Shown one piece after another: positions 25,755 through 34,033 of a DNA stretch of 64,000 bases; position 1 is the stretch's first letter; each line of letters opens with the position of its first letter. The DNA comes from Clostridia bacterium (GTDB lineage: Bacteria; Bacillota; Clostridia; Lachnospirales; Bianqueaceae): assembly GCA_900764045.1 (NCBI GenBank), contig CAAFMN010000064.1, positions 62,001 through 126,000 of the forward strand, given 5' to 3'. The notes beneath the pieces were generated by a model, which worked only from the letters and a program-made list of their open reading frames with translations, had not been told where the DNA came from and searched no databases. A program made the translations under genes and the position numbers.

Positions 25755-26627
25755 TTACCCCTTAATAGATCCAACCATGATTCCCTTGACAAAATACTTC
25801 TGCAAGAAGGGATAGATAAAGATAATCGGCAGAACGGAAACGATCATCGTCGCCATCTTGATCCCTTCCGGATTGAACGATCGGTTCTCCATATCGGAGG
25901 TCAGCTCCGAGTTCATGTCTCCCAGATTGTTCTCTCTGACGATTCTCATCAGTACCGAAGACAAGGTTTGCAAGGATTTTTTATTGGTATAGAACATCGT
26001 ATCATACCATGCGTTCCACTGGCCAACTGCCGCATACAGCGCGACGGTCGCCATCGTAGGCAGGGATACCGGCAGAATGATCCTGATAAATACCTGGAAG
26101 AATCCTGCACCGTCGATCAGTGCCGCCTCCTCCAGAGATTCCGGAATCGCCCGGAACGCAGAGACCATCAATACCATATAGAAGAATGAAAATCCCGCGG
26201 GAAGTATGTAGATCCAAAACGTATCCAGAAGTCCCAGATTGCGGAGGTTCAGGTAAACCGGAACCATACCGCCGTTAAAGAAGCTGGGGATGGTAAAAAG
26301 CACCATGTAGATCGCCCGGAACTTCAGATACTTCTTACTCATCGCATAAGAACACATGGAGGTGACCGCCAGTGTATAAACCGTTCCCACTACGGTTCGG
26401 CATACAGAAACCAGAAACGCGCTTAAGAGTGATCCGTCACGGAATACCGTCTGATATGTCAGGAGCGTGGGCTGTTCCGGCCAGAAAAAGGAAGGCCTAT
26501 GACTGCTCAGCGCGTTAAAGGAGTTGACAACGACATAGACGAACGGATATACGATGATGATAATCAGCAGCGTCAAAAAAATATAGTTTACGACTTCGAA
26601 TGCATCCAGTCTTTTTCTCTTCTTCAT
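25755..26627 (-). CDS. Carbohydrate ABC permease, LplC type
   Basis: A 290-residue inner-membrane permease with six predicted helices and the EAA loop near residue 185 (EEAALIDGAGFFQVFIRIILP, quoted in part as EEAALIDGAGFF), which docks the ATPase. It ends KYFVKGIMVGSIKG, the usual ending of LplC/YtcP proteins. It is 12 bases after the LplB-type gene and 36 before the binding protein, so the three form one import unit. Confidence 0.9.
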   Translation of the reverse strand: MKKRKRLDAFEVVNYIFLTLLIIIIVYPFVYVVVNSFNALSSHRPSFFWPEQPTLLTYQTVFRDGSLLSAFLVSVCRTVVGTVYTLAVTSMCSYAMSKKYLKFRAIYMVLFTIPSFFNGGMVPVYLNLRNLGLLDTFWIYILPAGFSFFYMVLMVSAFRAIPESLEEAALIDGAGFFQVFIRIILPVSLPTMATVALYAAVGQWNAWYDTMFYTNKKSLQTLSSVLMRIVRENNLGDMNSELTSDMENRSFNPEGIKMATMIVSVLPIIFIYPFLQKYFVKGIMVGSIKG

Positions 26628-26638
26628 CGGGGTCCCTC

Positions 26639-27595
26639 CTAAAACAGCGACTGTTCTGTCAGCCGGTTACTGATCTTGTTGGCCGTTAGCAACAAAATCA
26701 CGTTGATCACTGACTTGAACAGGTTAGCCGCCGTCGCGTAAGAGTATCGTCCCTGTTCCAGACCCACTCGGTTGATATACAGATCCAGGATATCCGACAC
26801 CGCACGGTTCTGCGTATTACCGAATACATACACCTGATCGAAGGTGTCGCCGCCGGACATGATCTTGCCGCATTCCATGATAAACAGAATCGCGAATGTA
26901 GGCTTCAGGAACGGCCAGGTCACATAGCGGATCTTAGCCAGTCTCCGGCCGCCGTCGATCTCAACCGCTTCGTACAGTTCCTGATCGATGGATACGATAA
27001 CACCCAAATAGATAATAGAGCCCCAACCGATGCCCTTCCAGATCTGTGTCAGGATGATGATCGGCCGGAAATACTTCTCATTGGATATGAAGTCGATGCC
27101 CTTCTCCAGAATCCCCCACTGTACCAGCACCGTATTGAGCGCGCCTCTGGAAGGATTCAGCAGATTGTAGAAGATTCCGCCGGCAACGGCCCATGAAATA
27201 AAGTGCGGCAGATAGGACATCGTCTGCACCGTTTTCATAAAGTGAACATTGCGTACCTCGTTTAAGAGGATCGCCAGAAGCATGGGGGGGAACATACAGA
27301 ACAGAAGCTTCAGAAAAGCCATATAGACTGTGTTCCACAGAATGGAGCCTGCCTGCGGCGCGGAGAAAAAGTCAATGAAATGCTCTAGACCATTGTTCCT
27401 TGCCCACGGGCTCTCCATGATACCCTTGAAGATATCGTAGTTCTTAAAGGCGATAATCACGCCGTACATGGGGAGATACGAAAACAGGATTACAACGATC
27501 AGTGCCGGAAGCACCATCAATTGTAAAGTTAACTGAGATTTCCCATCTCTGCCCATAGCGGTAGAGACACTTTTTTTCTTTTTTCCCAATTCCAT
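26639..27595 (-). CDS. Carbohydrate ABC permease, LplB type
   Basis: A 318-residue permease with six predicted helices. The LPALIVVILFSYLPMYGVIIAF segment (quoted in part) and the EAVEIDGGRRLAKIRYVTWP docking loop (about residue 200) are typical of LplB/YteP proteins. The start at 27595 is preferred over one at 27619 because GGAG lies four bases before it and no ribosome site precedes the other. It is the first gene of the importer set and has its own promoter. Confidence 0.9.
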   Translation of the reverse strand: MELGKKKKSVSTAMGRDGKSQLTLQLMVLPALIVVILFSYLPMYGVIIAFKNYDIFKGIMESPWARNNGLEHFIDFFSAPQAGSILWNTVYMAFLKLLFCMFPPMLLAILLNEVRNVHFMKTVQTMSYLPHFISWAVAGGIFYNLLNPSRGALNTVLVQWGILEKGIDFISNEKYFRPIIILTQIWKGIGWGSIIYLGVIVSIDQELYEAVEIDGGRRLAKIRYVTWPFLKPTFAILFIMECGKIMSGGDTFDQVYVFGNTQNRAVSDILDLYINRVGLEQGRYSYATAANLFKSVINVILLLTANKISNRLTEQSLF

Positions 27596-27654
27596 CACAC
27601 TCCAATTGTTAATCTGCACATATTTTTTACATCAAATGTATCACTTATAGGCAG

Positions 27655-27683
27655 ATTATAGCATCCTTCGGAGTTTTTCGTTA
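27655..27683 (-). promoter_or_regulatory. Extended -10 promoter of the importer genes
   Basis: The minus strand has TGcTATAAT (-10 at 27660-27655) with only a weak -35 (TAACGA) at 17 bases. The sequence GGATGCTATAAT is shared exactly with the histidine kinase promoter. A weak -35 fits positive control by the nearby AraC-type regulator. Confidence 0.6.
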
Positions 27684-27713
27684 GTTCTATAATTTCATAT
27701 TTGTTCGTTTCGT

Positions 27714-29492
27714 TCACATCTTTTCGTCCTTGAGACGAATTTCTATCTGTGTTCCACTTCCCTCTATACTGTCCAGCTGCATCTCAGCGTCTTGTCCCAT
27801 TTTCAGACGCAGCCGCATCGCGAGATTGACCAGGCCTGTTCCATGTTCCGCGTTTTCCTTGAGTTTTTCTCCGTCCCTCATACAACCGCGGATCTGTTCC
27901 AGCCTCTCTTCATTCATACCGGCTCCGTTATCCGTTACCCGAATCAGGATGTTTCCTGCCTCCTGCATGATTTCTACGCGGATCATCAGATATTCCCGTC
28001 CTCCTGTAAAACCATGCCGAACCGCGTTGTTCACCAGCGGCTGCACCGTAAGCGCCGGTATCCTGCTTTTTTCCAGGCTCTCATCGACCTCTGTCTGCAT
28101 CAGGATCCGATCATTGTAACGAAGATTTTCTACCTTTATATATTCCCGTGCCGTCTCCACTTCTTCCGCGATTGTACTTGTCACATCGTCACGCAGCCTT
28201 CTGCGCAGGATGCTGCTGAGTGCCACCAGCGCTTCTTCCACCCGGTCATAGTAGCCAAGGGTCACTGACATCCGGATGGCTTCCAAAGCGTTAAAGAGAA
28301 AATGCGGATCCATCTGCATCCGGAGCGACCGCAGGGTTGCCTCCTTTTCCGACAGCTCCACTCGGTATACCCGGTTGATCAGCTGATTGATATGCCGCAG
28401 CATCTGTTCCAGCGTTCGGTTGACTTCGCTGATCTCATCTTCCTGATCATCCGAGAATTCGACCTCCATTGAACCGGCACGCACCTGCTGCATCCGTTTC
28501 ACCAATATTTGCAGCCGTTCCGGTACCTCCCGGAAAAACACCTTCAAAAAGATCAGCATCAGCCCGATCGCTCCAAGGATTGCCAGTACGACCATCCAGA
28601 TTCCGTTATAGAATACCTGATGATATACGGACATCGGATACGTATAATAGAGCGTAACCTGCGGTTTCTGCAGCTGCGTACTGTACAGACGCCAGTTCTG
28701 TCCCCCATACTGAAAGGTGTTCGCGGTCCCATCCGCGTATTCCGTTACCGCTTTCTCCAGACCAGCATCCCCATTTAAGCTGTACAGAACCCCATTCCCT
28801 TCTTCATAGAAAAGAATATCTACACCCTCCATGAGTGTGTTGGCCACTCCCAGCATATCCTCGGTCCGCATGCAGATTTCCAGATACCCTACCGACTTCG
28901 TACTGCCCACCCCATAAATCTGCCGATACATTGAGAACACACTGGGTCCCATCTCATTTCTCGGGAAGATCAATTCCCGGTAATTCTCATCATTCTGCGC
29001 ACTGTAAAGCTTTGCTGATTTCCCGATAAAATACGCATCGTACCCCAGGTGCTCCAGCTGCTGCATCCAGGCCTTCTGAGCCATAACCCGCTTCGGATAG
29101 ATCGTGTTCTGATATCTGGGGATGGCCTCATCCAGCGCATAAATCCGCATCGCCTCAATCCTCGGATTGATCTGATCCACGCTTGCGATAAAGCTTCCAA
29201 AATTCCCCATTGCTTCCAGCAGGTATTTCTCCGGCTCCTGACTGTAATTGGAGAGATAATCGATAATCTGCGGATTGGCGGCAAGGTTCCTTGCTGTCGT
29301 GTCCATCTCCTGAACCCGATAAGCAATCTCACTGAGAATCCCGGCAATATCGTTCTCTATCTGGCGTTCTACATTTTCTTCCTGTATTTTTCCAATCTGA
29401 TAGACCCAAAAGATCAAAAAGACTACCAATGGCAGACAAAAGCTGACCAAAAAACCTGTGATGATCTTATGAGACAGACTCTTTTTTCTCAT
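27714..29492 (-). CDS. Sensor histidine kinase (YesM-like)
   Basis: A 592-residue membrane kinase. A first helix lies at about residues 12-32, then an extracellular sensor region to about 290, a second helix (about 290-310) and a HAMP-like segment. The kinase core holds the phosphoacceptor in QMDPHFLFNAL (near residue 395), the N-box VNNAVRHGF and the G-box GAGMNEERL. The start at 29492 is chosen because the signal-anchor helix begins there and a promoter lies upstream. It is the partner of the AraC-type regulator and probably senses a pectin-derived sugar. Confidence 0.9.
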   Translation of the reverse strand: MRKKSLSHKIITGFLVSFCLPLVVFLIFWVYQIGKIQEENVERQIENDIAGILSEIAYRVQEMDTTARNLAANPQIIDYLSNYSQEPEKYLLEAMGNFGSFIASVDQINPRIEAMRIYALDEAIPRYQNTIYPKRVMAQKAWMQQLEHLGYDAYFIGKSAKLYSAQNDENYRELIFPRNEMGPSVFSMYRQIYGVGSTKSVGYLEICMRTEDMLGVANTLMEGVDILFYEEGNGVLYSLNGDAGLEKAVTEYADGTANTFQYGGQNWRLYSTQLQKPQVTLYYTYPMSVYHQVFYNGIWMVVLAILGAIGLMLIFLKVFFREVPERLQILVKRMQQVRAGSMEVEFSDDQEDEISEVNRTLEQMLRHINQLINRVYRVELSEKEATLRSLRMQMDPHFLFNALEAIRMSVTLGYYDRVEEALVALSSILRRRLRDDVTSTIAEEVETAREYIKVENLRYNDRILMQTEVDESLEKSRIPALTVQPLVNNAVRHGFTGGREYLMIRVEIMQEAGNILIRVTDNGAGMNEERLEQIRGCMRDGEKLKENAEHGTGLVNLAMRLRLKMGQDAEMQLDSIEGSGTQIEIRLKDEKM

Positions 29493-29538
29493 CTGTGTAC
29501 CCCCATCTCTTTTTATCCCGTAAAATCTCTGACGCTTT

Positions 29539-29567
29539 ATTATAGCATCCGCCCTGTAAAAGAACAA
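29539..29567 (-). promoter_or_regulatory. Promoter of the histidine kinase gene
   Basis: On the minus strand TTGTTC (29567-29562) and TATAAT (29544-29539) are 17 bases apart with TGc before the -10. It is back to back with the hydrogenase-operon promoter at 29586-29614. Confidence 0.75.
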
Positions 29568-29585
29568 GAGGAATGCCCCGACTCC

Positions 29586-29614
29586 TTGACGAATCTATAC
29601 GTTTCCATTATAAT
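29586..29614 (+). promoter_or_regulatory. Promoter of the sensory hydrogenase operon
   Basis: TTGACG (29586-29591) and TATAAT (29609-29614) are 17 bases apart. GGAGGT at 29632-29637 is seven bases before the first start codon. It diverges from the kinase promoter, 18 bases away. Confidence 0.85.
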
Positions 29615-29644
29615 ATAGATAATATATTTTCGGAGGTAATGATT

Positions 29645-29911
29645 ATGGAAATCATTCTATGTGTTGGCAGTTCCTGTCACCTAAAAGGAGCCCCCGCGAT
29701 TCTCACCCGAATCAACGCGCTCATTGCTGAATACGGGCTGCAAGATCAGATACAGCTCTCCGGTTCGTTTTGTATGGAGCAATGTACGAAGGGCTCCAAC
29801 GGCGTATGTATCCGGATCGACGGAAAAATTCATATTGTGACGGCGGCAACGATCGATGAAGTCTTCTACAATGAAGTGATCAAGCCCCTGCGAGAGGAGT
29901 CCACACCATGA
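29645..29911 (+). CDS. Thioredoxin-like [2Fe-2S] ferredoxin
   Basis: An 88-residue protein with the four-cysteine pattern of thioredoxin-like [2Fe-2S] ferredoxins: Cys in LCVGSSCHLKGA at the N-terminus and FCMEQCTKGSNGVC in the middle. Related proteins serve as electron carriers beside NADH dehydrogenase or hydrogenase subunits. The start at 29645 follows a good ribosome site. Its stop overlaps the hydrogenase start by 4 bases, so it probably passes electrons to or from the sensory hydrogenase. Confidence 0.85.
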   Translation: MEIILCVGSSCHLKGAPAILTRINALIAEYGLQDQIQLSGSFCMEQCTKGSNGVCIRIDGKIHIVTAATIDEVFYNEVIKPLREESTP

Positions 29912-31605
29912 CCAGTATCATCAGCTTAAAAAAGGTTCGATGTAAGAACTGCCACAAATGTATTCGTTCTTGTCCTGTCAATTCCATCATGTATAAAGAC
30001 GATCAGGCACAGATCATGCCAGAGCAATGTATCCTGTGCGGTCACTGTATCAATACCTGTCCTCAGAACGCCAAAACCGTGCTGAGTGACATCTTTAAGA
30101 TCCGCGGCTATCTGAAAGCCCACGCGGTGACTGTTCTCTCGATTGCGCCGTCTTTTTCGGGTCTTCTGCGCCGTCCGTCCCTTCTTCCGGCGATTCTGAA
30201 AAAATTAGGATTTACCTATGTTCACGAAACTTCTGAAGGCGCCGCTTTGGTTTCTCTGGAGTATCAGAGGCTGCTGGAACTGGGAACGATGGATAACATC
30301 ATCACCACCTGCTGTCCCACCGTCAATATGCTTTTGGAAAAATACTACCCTGACCTGATCCCGCAGATGGCGCCCGTGGTCTCTCCCATGATCGCTCACG
30401 CCAAATTGCTCCGTGAAAAATACGGTCCGAACGCCAAGATCATCTTCGTCGGTCCCTGTATCTCCAAAAAGGAAGAAGCCCGGGATCCGCGCAATGCCGG
30501 TCTGGTGGACGCCGTTCTGACCTTTGAGGAGCTCATCCACTGGATCACGGAAGAAGGCATCGACCAGACTGATCTGGAAGAGGTCCCCTTTGATAACGAC
30601 AGTCCGGCTTCTGCCAGGATGTATCCTATAACCAGCGGCATTGTCACAACGATTATGGCTCAAAAGGGATTCTATGGGTATAAGACGCTGTGTGTCGATG
30701 ATATCGAGAACTGCAAGGCGCTGTTTCAGGATATCCGTCACGGAGAGGTTCATGGCTGTTTCATCGAGGTAAACTCATGTCCAGGCGGCTGCATCAACGG
30801 CCCGGTATCCGGACACGAAGGCAGCCGTTTCTCTGCCCGTCTGGCGGTCGAAGCCTATACCGGATCCGAACAGACGGCCTTTCCGCAGATTCAGCGCGAT
30901 TCTGACCTTCAGGCGCAATTCCGGGATGCCAGCCAAAAAGAGGACATGCCGACGGAAGAAGAACTAAAGCAGATTCTGCATCATATCGGCAAGGAGACAC
31001 GTGAGGATGAGCTGAACTGCGGCGCGTGCGGCTACTCCACCTGCCGAGAGAAGGCGATCTCGATCTTCCAGGGCAAGTCCGAGCCGACCATGTGCCTGCC
31101 CTATATGAAGGAACTGGCACAGTCTCTTTCAAACAGCATCCTCAAGGTGACGCCCAATGTGATCTTTGCCGTGGACGAGGATCTAAGAATCCGGGAGTTC
31201 AACTATCAGGCAGAGCGGGTATTCGGCCTCTCCCGCAAGGAGGCGCTGGATACATATCTGTATGAGCTGATCGATACTTCGGATTATGAGCATATCATCA
31301 AGAGCCGCAGTGCTTTTCTGGATCGGATTGTGACCTATGACAATCTGGGCATGACCTTCAGCGCCAACATCCTCTATATGCCGGAACAGCGTATGGTGCT
31401 GGGCATCCTCAAGGATGTGACGCAGGAGGAACGTGCTAAGGCCAACCATCACACCCTGCAAATGGATACAATCGCTATGGCGCAGAAGGTTATCGACAAG
31501 CAGATGACCGTGGCGCAGGAAATTGCGGGGCTTCTGGGCGAGACGACCGCCGAAACCAAGGTCACGCTCTCCAGATTGAAGGACATGATCTCTGGGGAGG
31601 AATAA
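29908..31605 (+). CDS. PAS-containing sensory [FeFe]-hydrogenase (group C, HydS/HfsB-like)
   Basis: A 565-residue cytoplasmic protein. Two 4Fe-4S motifs lie at Cys12-15-18-22 and Cys41-44-47-51. The H-cluster region keeps its cysteines in TTCCPT (near 132), GPCISKK (near 185) and EVNSCPGGCINGP (near 290). An added Fe-S domain with CGACGYSTC lies near residue 371 and a PAS domain at about 400-510. Canonical catalytic hydrogenases have MPC and MACPGGC variants; the altered motifs and the PAS domain fit group C proteins thought to sense H2. The next gene encodes a SpoIIE-type phosphatase, a typical partner. A regulatory rather than catalytic role is inferred. Confidence 0.88.
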   Translation: MTSIISLKKVRCKNCHKCIRSCPVNSIMYKDDQAQIMPEQCILCGHCINTCPQNAKTVLSDIFKIRGYLKAHAVTVLSIAPSFSGLLRRPSLLPAILKKLGFTYVHETSEGAALVSLEYQRLLELGTMDNIITTCCPTVNMLLEKYYPDLIPQMAPVVSPMIAHAKLLREKYGPNAKIIFVGPCISKKEEARDPRNAGLVDAVLTFEELIHWITEEGIDQTDLEEVPFDNDSPASARMYPITSGIVTTIMAQKGFYGYKTLCVDDIENCKALFQDIRHGEVHGCFIEVNSCPGGCINGPVSGHEGSRFSARLAVEAYTGSEQTAFPQIQRDSDLQAQFRDASQKEDMPTEEELKQILHHIGKETREDELNCGACGYSTCREKAISIFQGKSEPTMCLPYMKELAQSLSNSILKVTPNVIFAVDEDLRIREFNYQAERVFGLSRKEALDTYLYELIDTSDYEHIIKSRSAFLDRIVTYDNLGMTFSANILYMPEQRMVLGILKDVTQEERAKANHHTLQMDTIAMAQKVIDKQMTVAQEIAGLLGETTAETKVTLSRLKDMISGEE

Positions 31606-31608
31606 AGA

Positions 31609-32781
31609 ATGCAGCATGTCGTTGAATGTGTTTACAAAAGCCTGAACCACAAAGGTGAGGAGCTGTGCGGGGACAAAGTCGAGATCGTACGCACAGCGGA
31701 CGCTGATATCCTGATTTTGGCGGATGGTCTCGGCAGCGGAGTCAAGGCCAATATTCTGTCTACTCTGACTTCCAAGATCATCTCTACCATGATTCAGGAG
31801 GGCGCGCCGCTGGAGGATACGATCGAAACCATCAGCAGCACTCTGCCCCTTTGCTCCGTCCGCCACCTGGCCTACTCCACCTTCAGTATCCTGCAGATCT
31901 ATCATGATGGGCGGGCTCATCTGGTGGAATTTGACAACCCGGCCTGCTTCTGCCTGCGCAAGGGCGAATTGATCCGTCCTGCCTATATCAAACGGCAAAT
32001 CTCCGGCAAGGAGATCCGTGAAAGCTTTTTTCAGGTAGAGCTGTGGGATTACTATGTTCTGGTCAGCGACGGAGTCATCTATGCCGGTGTAGGTGAAACA
32101 CTGAATTTCGGCTGGACCTGGGATAATGTCGCGGACTATCTGCGCCGCGAAATCCTCAAGCGTCCTTCAGCCCACCGTCTCGCGAACCTCTTGTCCTCTG
32201 CCTGCAACGACCTGTATATGGGGAAACCCGGCGATGACACCACCGTGGCGGTCGCCAAGGTGATTCAGGCTAGCCATGTACATCTTCTGGCCAGTCCACC
32301 GCAGGATAAAAAGGACGACGAGCGGATGGTGCAGGACTTTTTGCAGGATTCCGATATCCGGATCATCTGCGGCGGCAGCAGCGGCAATATGGTCGCGCGG
32401 GTTCTCAATAAACCTCTGCGTGCTTCTCTGGAATATCTGGATCCGGCGGTTCCGCCGACGGCAGAGATCGAAGGCATCCAACTCGTCACAGAGGGCGTGC
32501 TGACACTCAGCAAGACGCTAGAGATTCTCCGTCAGTGCGTCAGCCCGACGGGCGAAGTCCAGAATCTGGAACTGCTGGATGCCAAAAACGGTGCCGCGCA
32601 GATCGCCAAGATTCTTGTCGAACGCTGTACTCACCTGAATCTCTATATCGGGCAGGCCATCAATCCGGCGCATCAGAACCCGGATCTTCCCTTTGACCTG
32701 AGTATCAAGTTTCGGCTGCTGGAGGAGCTGGCCGCTCTTGCCCGCAAGCTCGGACGTACTGTAGAATGCTATTATTATTAA
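31609..32781 (+). CDS. SpoIIE-family PP2C protein phosphatase
   Basis: A 390-residue protein with a PP2C/SpoIIE core in its N-terminal half: GDKVEIVRTADADILILADGLGSG (quoted in part as ILADGLGSG, near residue 45), VEFDNPACF near 105, and YVLVSDGV near 148, where Asp residues bind Mn. The last 150 residues form a region I do not recognise (GGSSGNMVARV near 250). It follows the hydrogenase by 3 bases. Such phosphatases relay the hydrogenase's signal to a downstream target, probably an anti-sigma-antagonist system; no such gene lies nearby. Confidence 0.8.
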   Translation: MQHVVECVYKSLNHKGEELCGDKVEIVRTADADILILADGLGSGVKANILSTLTSKIISTMIQEGAPLEDTIETISSTLPLCSVRHLAYSTFSILQIYHDGRAHLVEFDNPACFCLRKGELIRPAYIKRQISGKEIRESFFQVELWDYYVLVSDGVIYAGVGETLNFGWTWDNVADYLRREILKRPSAHRLANLLSSACNDLYMGKPGDDTTVAVAKVIQASHVHLLASPPQDKKDDERMVQDFLQDSDIRIICGGSSGNMVARVLNKPLRASLEYLDPAVPPTAEIEGIQLVTEGVLTLSKTLEILRQCVSPTGEVQNLELLDAKNGAAQIAKILVERCTHLNLYIGQAINPAHQNPDLPFDLSIKFRLLEELAALARKLGRTVECYYY

Positions 32782-32796
32782 AAAGGAGATGCTATT

Positions 32797-34023
32797 ATGA
32801 CGTATCAGGAAGCGTATTCACTTCTGGAGGAAAAGCAGCAGACCGGTCTTCTGCGGTATTATGATACCCTGGATGAGGCCGGTCAGAAGGATCTGCTGCA
32901 GCAGATCGAAAATCTGGACTGGAGTTTGTTTGAGGCCCTGTCTCACAAGGGGCAGCCCGTAGCCAAGGGACACCTGACTCCGATGCCCGCGTTGGAGATC
33001 TCCGAGATTGCCGCCAATGAAGATCGTTTCCGCAGCCGCGGACTGAAAGCGATCCGCGGTGGTAAGGTCGCCGCCGTCCTCCTGGCCGGCGGTCAGGGAA
33101 CCCGTCTTGGACTGGATAAGCCCAAGGGGATGCTCAATGTCGGGATTACCCACACCATGTATCTGTTCGAAATTCTGATCGACAATCTGAAGCGTGTAAC
33201 CGATGCCGCTGAGTCCTATATTCCGCTCTATATCATGACCAGTGAGAAGAATCATGAGGATACAACCCGCTTTTTTGCCGAAGAGAACTACTTCGGTTAT
33301 CCTGCGGAATATGTGCATTTCTTTAAGCAGGAGATGGCTCCTTCCGTGGACTATGACGGCAAGATCCTGTTGGAGGCTCCGGGACGGATCTCCCTCTCCC
33401 CCAACGGCAACGGCGGCTGGTTCTCTTCTATGAACCGTGCCGGACTTCTACCGCAGCTTCATAGTCAGGGCGTGGAATGGCTCAATATCTTCTCTGTCGA
33501 TAATGTACTGCAGCGCATCGCGGATCCGGTGATGATCGGCGCGACTCTGGAAAAGGGATATGTCAGCAGCGGCAAGGTTGTCCGTAAGGCGGATCCGGAC
33601 GAACGGGTCGGTGTATTGTGCCTGGAGGACGGTAAGCCCTCGATCGTAGAGTATTATGAAATGACCGACGAGATTCGCAACACCCGCCTGGAGGACGGCA
33701 GCCTGGCATACGGCTTTGGCGTTACCTTAAACTATCTGTTCCGTCTGGACAAGCTCGAAGCCATCCTCTCCAACAAGATGCCCCTGCATGTCGTAGAAAA
33801 GAAGATTCCTCATCTGGATGAGAACGGCAATCTGGTAAAGCCCGAGGCTCCCAACGGTTATAAATTCGAGACGCTGATCCTGGATATGGTGCATATGATG
33901 GACAACTGCCTGCCGACAGAGATCATCCGCGAGGAAGAATTTGCTCCGATCAAAAACCGTACCGGCGTGGATTCTCTGGAAAGCGCAAGAGAGCTGCTCC
34001 GCCAAAACCATGTAGAGCTCTAA
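32797..34023 (+). CDS. UDPGP-family UDP-sugar pyrophosphorylase
   Basis: A 408-residue enzyme of the eukaryote-type UDPGP/UAP family. The nucleotide-binding motif AVLLAGGQGTRLGLDKPKGM (about residues 92-111) is intact, and FSVDNVLQRIADP (near 233) holds the metal-binding Asp. It makes a UDP-sugar from UTP and a sugar 1-phosphate; UDP-glucose or UDP-N-acetylglucosamine are likely, but substrate cannot be fixed. It lies 15 bases behind the phosphatase and 10 before the GH28 gene. Confidence 0.85.
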   Translation: MTYQEAYSLLEEKQQTGLLRYYDTLDEAGQKDLLQQIENLDWSLFEALSHKGQPVAKGHLTPMPALEISEIAANEDRFRSRGLKAIRGGKVAAVLLAGGQGTRLGLDKPKGMLNVGITHTMYLFEILIDNLKRVTDAAESYIPLYIMTSEKNHEDTTRFFAEENYFGYPAEYVHFFKQEMAPSVDYDGKILLEAPGRISLSPNGNGGWFSSMNRAGLLPQLHSQGVEWLNIFSVDNVLQRIADPVMIGATLEKGYVSSGKVVRKADPDERVGVLCLEDGKPSIVEYYEMTDEIRNTRLEDGSLAYGFGVTLNYLFRLDKLEAILSNKMPLHVVEKKIPHLDENGNLVKPEAPNGYKFETLILDMVHMMDNCLPTEIIREEEFAPIKNRTGVDSLESARELLRQNHVEL

Positions 34024-34033
34024 GGTGATCCTC

